64,000 nucleotides of DNA from Streptomyces varsoviensis (GTDB taxonomy: Bacteria > Actinomycetota > Actinomycetes > Streptomycetales > Streptomycetaceae): the NCBI RefSeq assembly GCF_000718635.1, contig NZ_JOBF01000024.1, positions 62,001 through 126,000 on the forward strand. Direction: 5' to 3'. The position numbers and the translations under genes are program-made. Positions 34,788 through 43,104 of the stretch are shown here, one piece after another. A model generated the notes under the pieces. That model worked only from the letters and a program-made list of their open reading frames with translations, ran no database searches and had not been told where the DNA came from. Every line of letters begins with the position of its first letter. Position 1 is the first letter of the stretch.

Positions 34788-34931
34788 CAACCCACTTCAT
34801 CATCGAGCGGGCGCCGGGGCCACCGTTCTGTGGCCTGTTCCATACCCGGCTTTCACCCCCAGGCGGTGTTGACCTTCCACCGGAGCCGCAATAGCGTCAC
34901 GGCGCCCCCTCGGCGGAACGGCGGTACGCCC

Positions 34932-36251
34932 GTGCGCGCTCTCCGGCTCCCCTTTTCCTCCCTCCGGGATGCTCCCTGGGGTGCCTCCCGGGTGTCCCCC
35001 TGGGCTGCCCCGCGGGACCGGGCTGCCCCGCGGGGGTCCCTCCGCGATGCCGCCGCCCTCCGCGATGCCGCCTTCTCCTGCGATGTCGCCGTCGTCGGCG
35101 CCGGCGTCATCGGCGCGGCCTGCGCCGAGGCGCTCACCCGGCGCGGCGCGCGCGTCACCGTCCTCGACCACGCGCCGATCGCCTCCGGCACCACCGCGCG
35201 CGGCGAGGGCAACCTCCTCGTCTCCGACAAGCCGCCCGGCCCCGAACTCGACCTGGCCCGTGCCTCCCTGGCCCGCTGGCCCCAGCTCCTCGCGGAACTC
35301 CGCGACGAACTGGGGCCGGAGCGCGCCGCGTGCGAGTACGAGCCCAAGGGCGGGCTCGTCGTCGCCACCGAGGAGGCCGGCGCGCGGGCGCTCGGCCCCT
35401 TCGCGGCGGCGCAGCGCGCGGCGGGCGTGCGTGCCGTGGGCCTCGCGGCCGGCGACGTCCCCGCGTACGAGCCGCTGGTGACGCGCGCGGTGCGCGCCGC
35501 CGTGTTCTACCCCGAGGACGCCCAGCTCCAGCCGGTACTGGCCGCCACCGCGCTGCTCGCCGCCGTACGGGCACGGGGCGGGGCCGTCCGTACGGGCGTC
35601 CGCGCCCTCGGCGTCGATTGCCGCGCCGACGGCTCGGTGTGCGCGCTGCGGACCTCCGCCGGGCCGCTGCCGTGCGGCGCGGTCGTCAACGCGTGCGGCC
35701 CGTGGGCGGGCGCGTTCGCGGCGGCCGCGGGCGCGCCGCTGCCGGTGCTGCCGCGGCGCGGTCTGATCCTGGTCACGGCGCCGCTGCCGCCGGGGACCGT
35801 GCGGCACAAGGTGTACGACGCCGATTACGTCGGCGCCGTCGGCAGCGGCGACGCCGCGCTCCAGACCTCCACGGTCGTCGAGGCGACCCGCGCCGGGACC
35901 GTCCTCATCGGCTCCAGCCGGCAGCGCGTCGGCTTCGACGAGACGGTGCCGACCGCCGTGCTCGGCGCCCTCGCGCGCAAGGCCGCCCGGCTCTTCCCGG
36001 CGCTGCGGGACGTGCCGGTGATGCGCGCGTACGGCGGCTTCCGCCCGTACACCCCCGACCATCTGCCCGTCATCGGCGAGGACCCCCGCCGCCGGGGCCT
36101 GTGGCACGCCGCCGGCCACGAGGGCGCCGGCATCGGCCTCGCCGCCGCCACGGGCGAACTCCTCGCCGAGCTGTACGCGGGCGAGAAACCCCACCTCGAC
36201 CCGGAGCCGTTCCGGGTCGCCCGACCGGGCTTGGAGGCCGTCGCCGTATGA
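34932..36251 (+). CDS. FAD-dependent D-amino-acid oxidase family protein, D-hydroxyproline dehydrogenase HcnC-like
   Basis: A DAO-family flavoprotein, 439 residues from GTG 34932. The dinucleotide fold is DVAVVGAGVIGAACAEALTRRGARVTVLD; the C-terminal FAD motif is YGGFRPYTPDHLPVIG and HAAGHEGAGIGLA. Its overlap with the HcnA-like frame (ATGA) and the epimerase downstream point to the catalytic beta subunit of cis-4-hydroxy-D-proline dehydrogenase. The start is unsure: GTG 34992 also fits, and true homology begins only near 35080. The first 50 residues come from repetitive DNA (SLRDAAALRDAAFSCD). An opine or other D-amino-acid oxidase subunit is the alternative. Confidence 0.82.
   Translation: MRALRLPFSSLRDAPWGASRVSPWAAPRDRAAPRGSLRDAAALRDAAFSCDVAVVGAGVIGAACAEALTRRGARVTVLDHAPIASGTTARGEGNLLVSDKPPGPELDLARASLARWPQLLAELRDELGPERAACEYEPKGGLVVATEEAGARALGPFAAAQRAAGVRAVGLAAGDVPAYEPLVTRAVRAAVFYPEDAQLQPVLAATALLAAVRARGGAVRTGVRALGVDCRADGSVCALRTSAGPLPCGAVVNACGPWAGAFAAAAGAPLPVLPRRGLILVTAPLPPGTVRHKVYDADYVGAVGSGDAALQTSTVVEATRAGTVLIGSSRQRVGFDETVPTAVLGALARKAARLFPALRDVPVMRAYGGFRPYTPDHLPVIGEDPRRRGLWHAAGHEGAGIGLAAATGELLAELYAGEKPHLDPEPFRVARPGLEAVAV
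34960..35085. repeat. Repetitive 5' part of the oxidase gene
   Basis: Blocks such as GGGCTGCCCCGCGGG (twice, overlapping the CCTGGG series) and CTCCGCGATGCCGCC (twice) make up this stretch. It encodes a low-complexity N-terminal extension ahead of the conserved FAD fold. Confidence 0.6.
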
Positions 36252-39200
36252 CCGCGCAGCCGGCGAGGCGGATCGTGCGCCTGACCGTGGACGGCAGCCC
36301 CCAACTGGCCCTGCCGGGCCGGACCGTGGCCGCGGTGCTGCTGGCCATGGGCCGCGTCTCCTGGCGCACGACGCGGACCGCGACCCGCCCCCGCGGCCTC
36401 TTCTGCGGCATCGGCGTCTGCCACGACTGCCTGGTCGTCGTCAACGGCCTCCCCGACGTACGAGCCTGCCGCCGCGAGGTCGCCGACGGCGACCGAATCG
36501 AGACACAACGGGGGGCGGAACTCCCGGGCGGGGGCCGCCTGCCGGCGGAGGCGCCGGGGGCGGCGGGTGCGGGTGCTTTGAGCATGGAGCCGACGGCTCC
36601 GGAAAGGACCGGGGCCGAGTCGGCGGCTTCTGGCGGGGCCCGCCCGGATGCGCTGAGCGGCTTGTCCCCTGCGGGGGCCCGAGCGGGTGCCCAAGCGGGA
36701 GGCGGGGAACATCGCCCGGCGGAGGCTCCGGGGGCGGCCGGCCTTGACGTCCGGGCCGGGCGCAGCGGGCCGCCCGGCGTGGACGCCCGGTCCAGGAGCG
36801 CGCGGCCTCCCTCGGCGGCGGCTTCGGGGGCGGTCGGTCCCGAGGTGGAGGCTTCGGGCGCGACTCGCTCGAAGGCCGTGGGCGGGCTGCCCCGCCCTGG
36901 CGCCCAGGCCCGGTGCGGCGGGTCGTCCCGCGCGGACGCCCGGGACGGAAGCATGGGGCCGCCCTCGGCGGCGGCTTCGGGGGCGGCCGGTCCCGGGGAC
37001 GCGGCTTCTGGCGCGGCTCGCTTGAAAGCCGTGGGTGGGCCGTCCCGCGTGGACGCTCGGTCTGGAAGCGCGGGGCCGCCCTCGGCGGAGGTGCCGGGTG
37101 CGGCTGGCCTCGAGGCGTCAGGCGGGCCGGCTCGTCCCGTCGGGTCCGCGGGGCACTTCCCGTCCGGCCCCCTGGTCGTAGTCGTCGGGGCCGGGCCCGC
37201 CGGGATGGCCGCGGCGTTGGCGGCGGCTGAGGGCGGGGTGCGGGTGGTGCTCGTCGATGGGGGCGGGCGGGTCGGGGGGCAGTTTCATCGGCGGGCGCCC
37301 GTCGGATTCGCCTCGGGGGCGCGGGACCACCCGCTGGAGCGGGCGATCGCCGCGCACGCCCGTATCGAGTGCCTGGCCCGCGCCGACGTCTGGGCCGTTG
37401 AGCCGGGCCCCGGCCGCCGCCACCACCTCGTCCACGTCCAGCAGGGCCCCGCCGACGGGACCGGACGCCGGGCCCGTACGCTCGCCGCCGACGCGCTCAT
37501 CCTGTGCACGGGCGCGTACGACCGGGCGCTGCCGTTTCCCGGCTGGGAACTGCCCGGCGTGGTGACGGCGGGCGCGGCCCAGGCGCTCGCGAAGGGGCAG
37601 CGGGCCGCGATCGGCCGGCGGGTGGTGGTGGCGGGGACGGGGCCGTTCCTGCTGCCCGTGGCCACGTCCCTGCTCACCGTCGGCGCGCGCGTCCTCGGCG
37701 TGTACGAGGCGGGCTCCCCGGCCCGCTGGTTACGGCACCCGGTCGCCGCCGCCCGCGCCGGCGGCCGCGCCAAGGCGGCGGAGCTCTCCGCCTACGCCGC
37801 CGAACTCGCCCGCCACCGCGTCCCCTACCGCCCGCGCGCGGCCGTCGTCGCCGCCCACGGCCATGGCCGCGTCGAGGCCGTCACCGTCGCCCGCCTCGAC
37901 GCCGGGTGGCGGATCAGGCCCGGCAGCGAGCGCCGCCTCGAAGGCGTCGACGCCGTGTGCGTCGGCTACGGCTTCACCCCCCAACTCGAACTCGCCCTCT
38001 CCGCCGGCTGCGCCCTCCGCGACGGCCACGTCGCCGTCGACGCCCACCAGGCCACCTCCGTGCCGGGCGTCTACGCCGCCGGAGAACTCACCGGCATCGG
38101 CGGAGCCGAAGCGGCCGCCGCCGAGGGCGAACTGGCGGGCGCGGCCGCCGCGTTGACCCTGACGGTCGGCGGACCGGCTACGGCCGCCCCCGCACCTGCG
38201 GCCGCCGCCGGGCCCGAGCCGCCCGCCCTTGGCGCGACGCCTGCCGCTGCCGGCCCCGGGCTGCGGCCCGAGGCCGCGTCGCCGCCGGCCGTTCGGTCGG
38301 CGGTGCCGGGGCGGGCTGATGCCACTGCCGTGGCCCCGGCCGTCCCCGGCCGTACGGTGTCGCAGCAGCCCGACGGCGCTGTCGATACCTCGTATCCCGC
38401 GGGTTCCGCGGTGCCGGAGCGGTCCGACCCTGCTGCCGTGACGCCGCCCGTCACGCCGGAGCGGCCTGGCGTCGCCGGCATGCCCCTGTCCGCCACAGGA
38501 CCCGTGGTTCCGGGGTGGCGTGAAGGTGCTGCCGCCACGGGGCCCGCGACGCCGGAGCGGCCTGACGCCGCTGCCGTGCCCCGGCGCGCGACGGGGCCTA
38601 CGCCCCCCGAGCGGTCCGATCCCGCTGCCGCGGCCCCGACCGCCACGGCCTGGCGGGCCGGCGCCCCGCACGTGACGACGGAGGACGGCGCCTCGTCGGC
38701 CGCAGGTGCTGCGACGGCTAAGCCGCCCCACGACGGCTCTTTGACCTCCGCGTCACCCACCGGCACCCCCGCCTCCATCACGGCCTCGGCCGCCCTGGCG
38801 GCCCTCGTCGCTCGCGTCCGTGCCACCAGGCGCTTCGCCGCGCTGCTCGCCGACGCCCACCCCGTCCGTGACGGCTGGCGGTCGTGGCTGGCGGAGGACA
38901 CCGTGGTGTGCCGCTGTGAGGAAGTGACGTACGGGCAGGTGCGGGAGGCCGTGGTCGGCAGGGGGGCGGAGGGGATGCGGGCGCTCAAGTTGACCTGTCG
39001 GGTCGGGCTCGGGGCCTGTCAGGGGCGGGTGTGCGGGCGCAATGTGGCCGAGCTCGCGGGCGCGCTCCTGGGCGGGCCCGGCGCGCCGCCCGGGCTCGCC
39101 GATCCCCACGCCGCCGACCGCCGCCCCATCGCTCAGCCCGTCCGCCTGGGCGACCTGGCGGCGTTCCATGAGGAGACCGACCCAACCGCCCCGCCCCGCC

Positions 39201-40300
39201 GCCGAAAGGGAAGCGTCATGCCGAGATCCACCGCACCCAGCGCACCCACCGCACCACCCACCAACCTCACCGGCCTCATCGTCGCCACCGCCCTCCCGTA
39301 CGCCGACGACCCCACCGCCCCCGCCGGGCTGCGGCCCGATCTCGACCGGTACGCCGAGCACTGTCGCTGGCTCGTCGCCAACGGAGTGCACGGCGTCGGC
39401 CCGAACGGCTCCCTCGGCGAGTACTCCTCCCTCACCGACGCCGAGCGGCGCGCTGTCGCCCGTACGGCCGTCGAAGCCGTCGGCGGCGACGCGCTCGTCG
39501 TCGTCGGCGTGCACGGGCCCGGGGCCCACCAGGCGCGCGCCTGGGCGGAGGCGGCGGCCGAGGACGGGGCGGACGGGGTGCTCTGCCTGCCGCCGACGCT
39601 CTACCGGGCCAACACGGCCGAGATCGTGCACCACTTCACCGAGGTCGCCCGGGCCGGCCTGCCCGTCATGGTCTACAACAACCCCCTCGACACCAAGGTC
39701 GACCTGACCCCCGAGATCCTTCGCGAACTGGCGGCGATCGACGGCGTCGTCGCCGTGAAGGAGTTCTCCGGCGACGTCCGCCGCATCCTGCACATCAAGG
39801 AGCAGGCCCCCGGCCTCGCGCCCGTCGCCGGGGCCGACGACCTCGTGCTCGAAGCGCTCCTGATGGGGGCCACCGGCTGGTTCGCCGGGTTCCCGAACGT
39901 CTTTCCCGCCGCCTCCGTCCGCCTCTACGAACTCGCCCTCGCCGGCCGTCTCGCCGAGGCGAGAGCCCTGTACGAGCCGCTGGTCGCGGCCTTTCGGTGG
40001 GACTCGCGGACCGAGTTCGTCCAGGCGATCAAGCACGGCATGGACCTCGTCGGCCGCCCCGGCGGCCCCTGCCGCCCGCCGCGCGGGCCCCTCCCGCCCG
40101 ACCGGCTGGCCCAGCTCGACGCCGACATGAAGCGGGCCCTCCAAGCCATCGAGGCCCTTCAAGTCGGCGAGGCTGCCCCAGCCGGCGAGGCCGTCCAAGC
40201 CACCGTGGCCGTTCAAGCCGTTCAAACCATCGAAGGCGTCCAAGCCGCCCAAGCCACCGAGGCCGCCGAAGGTCGCCCCGGCTCCCGGGGCGGTCGCTGA
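36248..40300 (+). CDS. HcnA-HcnB-deaminase fusion: hydroxyproline dehydrogenase gamma and alpha subunits plus DapA-family enzyme
   Basis: One uninterrupted frame of 1351 codons. Residues 1-98: plant-type [2Fe-2S] domain with C53, C58, C61, C74 (HcnA-like). About 100-300: Ala/Gly/Pro/Ser linker of in-frame repeats. About 306-640: pyridine-nucleotide-disulfide-type FAD domain, VVVVGAGPAGMAAALAA and a second fold VVVAGTGPFLLPVATSL. About 640-860: second repetitive linker. About 886-930: BFD-like [2Fe-2S] site (VCRCEE ... TCRVGLGACQGRVC). From 991: DHDPS-family lyase with VMVYNNP and Schiff-base lysine in VAVKEFSGD, then an Ala/Gln/Val-rich tail. ATG 36248 overlaps the HcnC stop. No stop separates HcnB from the lyase; normally these are three genes. 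An internal start at 39218 may also be used. Confidence 0.85.
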   Translation: MTAQPARRIVRLTVDGSPQLALPGRTVAAVLLAMGRVSWRTTRTATRPRGLFCGIGVCHDCLVVVNGLPDVRACRREVADGDRIETQRGAELPGGGRLPAEAPGAAGAGALSMEPTAPERTGAESAASGGARPDALSGLSPAGARAGAQAGGGEHRPAEAPGAAGLDVRAGRSGPPGVDARSRSARPPSAAASGAVGPEVEASGATRSKAVGGLPRPGAQARCGGSSRADARDGSMGPPSAAASGAAGPGDAASGAARLKAVGGPSRVDARSGSAGPPSAEVPGAAGLEASGGPARPVGSAGHFPSGPLVVVVGAGPAGMAAALAAAEGGVRVVLVDGGGRVGGQFHRRAPVGFASGARDHPLERAIAAHARIECLARADVWAVEPGPGRRHHLVHVQQGPADGTGRRARTLAADALILCTGAYDRALPFPGWELPGVVTAGAAQALAKGQRAAIGRRVVVAGTGPFLLPVATSLLTVGARVLGVYEAGSPARWLRHPVAAARAGGRAKAAELSAYAAELARHRVPYRPRAAVVAAHGHGRVEAVTVARLDAGWRIRPGSERRLEGVDAVCVGYGFTPQLELALSAGCALRDGHVAVDAHQATSVPGVYAAGELTGIGGAEAAAAEGELAGAAAALTLTVGGPATAAPAPAAAAGPEPPALGATPAAAGPGLRPEAASPPAVRSAVPGRADATAVAPAVPGRTVSQQPDGAVDTSYPAGSAVPERSDPAAVTPPVTPERPGVAGMPLSATGPVVPGWREGAAATGPATPERPDAAAVPRRATGPTPPERSDPAAAAPTATAWRAGAPHVTTEDGASSAAGAATAKPPHDGSLTSASPTGTPASITASAALAALVARVRATRRFAALLADAHPVRDGWRSWLAEDTVVCRCEEVTYGQVREAVVGRGAEGMRALKLTCRVGLGACQGRVCGRNVAELAGALLGGPGAPPGLADPHAADRRPIAQPVRLGDLAAFHEETDPTAPPRRRKGSVMPRSTAPSAPTAPPTNLTGLIVATALPYADDPTAPAGLRPDLDRYAEHCRWLVANGVHGVGPNGSLGEYSSLTDAERRAVARTAVEAVGGDALVVVGVHGPGAHQARAWAEAAAEDGADGVLCLPPTLYRANTAEIVHHFTEVARAGLPVMVYNNPLDTKVDLTPEILRELAAIDGVVAVKEFSGDVRRILHIKEQAPGLAPVAGADDLVLEALLMGATGWFAGFPNVFPAASVRLYELALAGRLAEARALYEPLVAAFRWDSRTEFVQAIKHGMDLVGRPGGPCRPPRGPLPPDRLAQLDADMKRALQAIEALQVGEAAPAGEAVQATVAVQAVQTIEGVQAAQATEAAEGRPGSRGGR
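36560..37160. repeat. In-frame repeats encoding linker 1
   Basis: The block CCGCCCTCGGCGGCGG and its surroundings recur at 36806 (as CCTCCC), 36959 and 37076. The spacings are 153 and 117 bp, both multiples of three, so the frame is kept. The encoded unit is like PPSAAASGAxGP...SGAxRxKAVGG. Copies differ by many substitutions. Confidence 0.7.
39202..39220 (+). promoter_or_regulatory. Internal ribosome binding site before deaminase domain
   Basis: GAAAGGGAAG lies about 5 bases before ATG 39218, exactly at the border between the HcnB-like part and the DHDPS-like domain. It looks like the ancestral start of a separate deaminase gene, kept although the upstream stop codon is gone. Confidence 0.6.
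39218..40300 (+). CDS. 1-pyrroline-4-hydroxy-2-carboxylate deaminase-like (DHDPS family), alternative internal product
   Basis: The last 360 codons of the fusion frame form a complete DHDPS/NAL-family TIM barrel: GVHGVGPNGSLGEYSSLTDAERR as the carboxylate-binding loop, VMVYNNP with the catalytic tyrosine, and the Schiff-base lysine in VVAVKEFSGD. In hydroxyproline operons this family converts pyrroline-4-hydroxy-2-carboxylate to alpha-ketoglutarate semialdehyde and ammonia. This entry describes the possible separate product from ATG 39218; the same codons belong to the 36248 frame. Whether both forms exist cannot be read from sequence. The C-terminal 50 residues (repeated QA, EA, VQA) are beyond family length. 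Confidence 0.65.
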   Translation: MPRSTAPSAPTAPPTNLTGLIVATALPYADDPTAPAGLRPDLDRYAEHCRWLVANGVHGVGPNGSLGEYSSLTDAERRAVARTAVEAVGGDALVVVGVHGPGAHQARAWAEAAAEDGADGVLCLPPTLYRANTAEIVHHFTEVARAGLPVMVYNNPLDTKVDLTPEILRELAAIDGVVAVKEFSGDVRRILHIKEQAPGLAPVAGADDLVLEALLMGATGWFAGFPNVFPAASVRLYELALAGRLAEARALYEPLVAAFRWDSRTEFVQAIKHGMDLVGRPGGPCRPPRGPLPPDRLAQLDADMKRALQAIEALQVGEAAPAGEAVQATVAVQAVQTIEGVQAAQATEAAEGRPGSRGGR

Positions 40301-41301
40301 TGCGCGCCGCCCGCTACTTCAGCGCCGTCGACTCGCACACCGAGGGCATGCCCACCCGCGTCATCACCGGCGGCGTCGGCACCGTACCCGGCGCCACCAT
40401 GGCCGACCGCCGCGCCCACTTCGTCGAACACCTCGACCACATCCGCCGTCTGCTGGTCAACGAGCCCCGCGGCCACTCCGCCATGAGCGGCGCCATCCTC
40501 CAGCCGCCCACCCGGCCCGACGCCGACTGGGGCGTGATCTACATCGAGGTGTCCGGCTGCCTGCCGATGTGCGGCCACGGCACGATCGGGGTGGCGACGG
40601 TCCTCGTCGAGACCGGGATGGTGGAGGTCACCGAGCCCACCACCACCGTCCGCCTCGACACCCCCGCCGGGCTCGTGGAGGCCCGCGTCGCCGTCCGCGA
40701 CGGCCGCGCCGAGCACGTCACCATCCACAACGTGCCCTCCTTCGCCGTCGCCCTCGACGCCCGCGTGGACGTGCCGGGCCTCGGGGAGGTCCGCTACGAC
40801 CTCGCGTACGGCGGCAACTTCTACGCCATCACCCCGCTCGACGCCCTCGGCCTGCCCTTCTCGTCGGCGCGCGGCGGCGACATCCTGGCCGCCGGGCTCG
40901 CCGTCATGGAGGCGATCAACAAGCACGACCGGCCCGTGCACCCCACCGATCCGGCGATCTCCGGCTGCCGGCACGTCCAGTTCACCGTCCCCGGCCGGGA
41001 CGGCTCCCACTCGCGCAACGCGATGGCCATCCACCCCGGCTGGTTCGACCGTTCGCCGTGCGGTACGGGCACCAGCGCCCGGATGGCCCAACTCCACGCG
41101 CGCGGCGAACTGCCCCTGCACCAGGACTTCGTCAACGAATCGCTCATCGGCACCCGGTTCACCGGCCGCCTCACCGGGACCACGCGGGTCGGCGACCGTA
41201 CGGCCGTACTCCCGACCGTCACCGGCCGCGCCTGGATCACCGGCATGGGCCAGTACCTGCTGGACCCGACCGACCCGTTCCCCAGCGGGTTCACTCTCTG
41301 A
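40300..41301 (+). CDS. 4-hydroxyproline 2-epimerase (proline racemase family)
   Basis: A 333-residue proline-racemase-fold enzyme. Both catalytic cysteines are present: C91 in LPMCGHGTIG and C254 in SPCGTGTSAR, so it is an epimerase/racemase and not the dehydratase type with Thr or Ser. It would convert trans-4-hydroxy-L-proline to cis-4-hydroxy-D-proline, feeding the dehydrogenase encoded upstream. ATG 40300 overlaps the fusion gene's stop (TGATG), showing translational coupling. It is the last gene of the operon. Confidence 0.9.
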   Translation: MRAARYFSAVDSHTEGMPTRVITGGVGTVPGATMADRRAHFVEHLDHIRRLLVNEPRGHSAMSGAILQPPTRPDADWGVIYIEVSGCLPMCGHGTIGVATVLVETGMVEVTEPTTTVRLDTPAGLVEARVAVRDGRAEHVTIHNVPSFAVALDARVDVPGLGEVRYDLAYGGNFYAITPLDALGLPFSSARGGDILAAGLAVMEAINKHDRPVHPTDPAISGCRHVQFTVPGRDGSHSRNAMAIHPGWFDRSPCGTGTSARMAQLHARGELPLHQDFVNESLIGTRFTGRLTGTTRVGDRTAVLPTVTGRAWITGMGQYLLDPTDPFPSGFTL

Positions 41302-41368
41302 GCGTCCGTAGCGGCCCTGGCCGCGTTGTCCCGGGCCGTGCCTCGTCGTGCCTCGCCGTCCCCACCTG

Positions 41369-41405
41369 TTGACTAGCGTTATTCAGTCTGGAAAAGATGT
41401 GAATA
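41369..41405 (+). promoter_or_regulatory. hut operon promoter and TATTCA-N14-TGAATA dyad
   Basis: TTGACT (41369-41374) is a good -35 box, and AAAGAT at 41393-41398 a weak -10 at 18 bp. Overlapping it is an inverted repeat, TATTCA (41380-41385) and TGAATA (41400-41405). An operator placed over the promoter suggests repression. This lies 35-70 bp before the hutU start. Confidence 0.5.
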
Positions 41406-41439
41406 GCTCGATCCATGCGACGTCAGGGAGGCACGGCCC

Positions 41440-43104
41440 ATGTCAGGACCACGACCCGTACGGGCACCGCGCGGCACGGAGATCAGCGCCCTGGGCTGGC
41501 AGCAGGAAGCCGCCCTGCGGATGCTCCAGAACAACCTCGACCCGGAGGTCGCCGAGCACCCCGACCAGCTCGTGGTCTATGGCGGCACCGGCAAGGCCGC
41601 CCGCGACTGGCGCTCCTTCGACGCCATGGTGCGCACGCTGAAGACCCTCAAGCAGGACGAGACGATGCTCGTCCAGTCCGGCCGCCCCGTCGGCGTCATG
41701 CAGACGCACGAATGGGCGCCGCGCGTACTCCTGGCCAACTCCAACCTGGTGGGCGACTGGGCCAACTGGGAGGAGTTCCGGCGGCTGGAGGCCCTCGGCC
41801 TCACCATGTACGGGCAGATGACCGCCGGGTCCTGGATCTACATCGGCACCCAGGGCATCCTCCAGGGCACGTACGAGACCTTCGCGGCCGTCGCCGCCAG
41901 GAAGTTCGGCGGCAGCCTCGCCGGCACGATCACCCTGACCGCCGGGCTCGGCGGCATGGGCGGCGCCCAGCCGCTCGCCGTCACCATGAACGACGGCGTC
42001 GCGATCTGTATCGACTGCGACCCGCGCGCCATCGAGCGCCGCATCGACCACCGCTACCTCGACGTACGCGCCGACTCCCTGGAGCACGCGCTCCAACTCG
42101 CCACCGAGGCCCGCGACGCCCGCCGCCCGCTCTCCATCGGGCTGCTCGGCAACGCCGCCGAGCTGCTGCCGCGGATGCTCGCCGAGGGCGCGCCGATCGA
42201 CATCGTCACCGACCAGACCAGCGCCCACGACCCGCTCGCCTACCTCCCGCTCGGCATCGACTTCGACGAGATGGCGACCTACGCGGCCGAGAAGCCCGCC
42301 GACTTCACCCAGCGGGCCCGCGAGTCGATGGCCCGGCACGTCGAGGCCATGGTCGGCTTCATGGACGCGGGCGCCGAGGTCTTCGACTACGGCAACTCGA
42401 TCCGCGGCGAGGCGCAGCTCGCCGGGTACGGGCGCGCGTTCGCGTTCCCCGGCTTCGTACCCGCCTACATCCGGCCGCTTTTCGCCGAGGGCAAGGGCCC
42501 GTTCCGCTGGGCCGCGCTGTCCGGCGAGGCGTCCGACATCCACAAGACGGACCAGGCGATCCTCGACCTCTTCCCGGAGAACGAGTCCCTCGCCCGCTGG
42601 ATCAGGCTCGCGGGGGAGCGCGTCCACTTCCAGGGCCTCCCCGCCCGCATCTGCTGGCTCGGCTACGGCGAGCGCGACAAGGCCGGCGAGCGCTTCAACG
42701 ACATGGTGGCCTCCGGGGAGCTCCAGGCCCCCCTCGCCATCGGCCGCGACCACCTCGACTGCGGCTCGGTCGCCTCCCCGTACCGCGAGACCGAGGCCAT
42801 GCTCGACGGCTCGGACGCGATCGCGGACTGGCCGCTGCTCAACGCCATGGTCAACGTCGCCTCGGGCGCCTCCTGGGTCTCCCTCCACCACGGCGGCGGC
42901 GTCGGCATGGGCCGCTCCATCCACGCCGGCCAGGTCTCGGTCGCCGACGGCACGAAACTCGCCGGCGAGAAGATCCGCCGGGTACTGACCAACGATCCCG
43001 GCATGGGCGTCATCCGGCACGTGGACGCCGGGTACGACATCGCGGAGTCGGTGGCGGCCGAGAAGGGCGTACGCATCCCGATGCGCGAGGGTGACGGCGC
43101 GTGA
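41440..43104 (+). CDS. hutU: Urocanate hydratase
   Basis: A 554-residue urocanase, second enzyme of histidine breakdown (urocanate to imidazolonepropionate), cytoplasmic homodimer with tight NAD+. Family hallmarks: [34 protein letters not shown] at the start, the NAD-binding stretch [30 protein letters not shown], and the C-terminal [20 protein letters not shown]. Full length. ATG 41440 follows GGGAGGCACGGCCC. It leads a unit with an amidohydrolase, hutF and hutI; hutH is not here. Confidence 0.97.
   Translation: MSGPRPVRAPRGTEISALGWQQEAALRMLQNNLDPEVAEHPDQLVVYGGTGKAARDWRSFDAMVRTLKTLKQDETMLVQSGRPVGVMQTHEWAPRVLLANSNLVGDWANWEEFRRLEALGLTMYGQMTAGSWIYIGTQGILQGTYETFAAVAARKFGGSLAGTITLTAGLGGMGGAQPLAVTMNDGVAICIDCDPRAIERRIDHRYLDVRADSLEHALQLATEARDARRPLSIGLLGNAAELLPRMLAEGAPIDIVTDQTSAHDPLAYLPLGIDFDEMATYAAEKPADFTQRARESMARHVEAMVGFMDAGAEVFDYGNSIRGEAQLAGYGRAFAFPGFVPAYIRPLFAEGKGPFRWAALSGEASDIHKTDQAILDLFPENESLARWIRLAGERVHFQGLPARICWLGYGERDKAGERFNDMVASGELQAPLAIGRDHLDCGSVASPYRETEAMLDGSDAIADWPLLNAMVNVASGASWVSLHHGGGVGMGRSIHAGQVSVADGTKLAGEKIRRVLTNDPGMGVIRHVDAGYDIAESVAAEKGVRIPMREGDGA

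Noticed and set aside
35330..36247. Upstream extension of the fusion frame through the oxidase gene
   Set aside because: This part is an Arg/Gly-rich shadow of the oxidase; the real start is ATG 36248 overlapping the oxidase stop.
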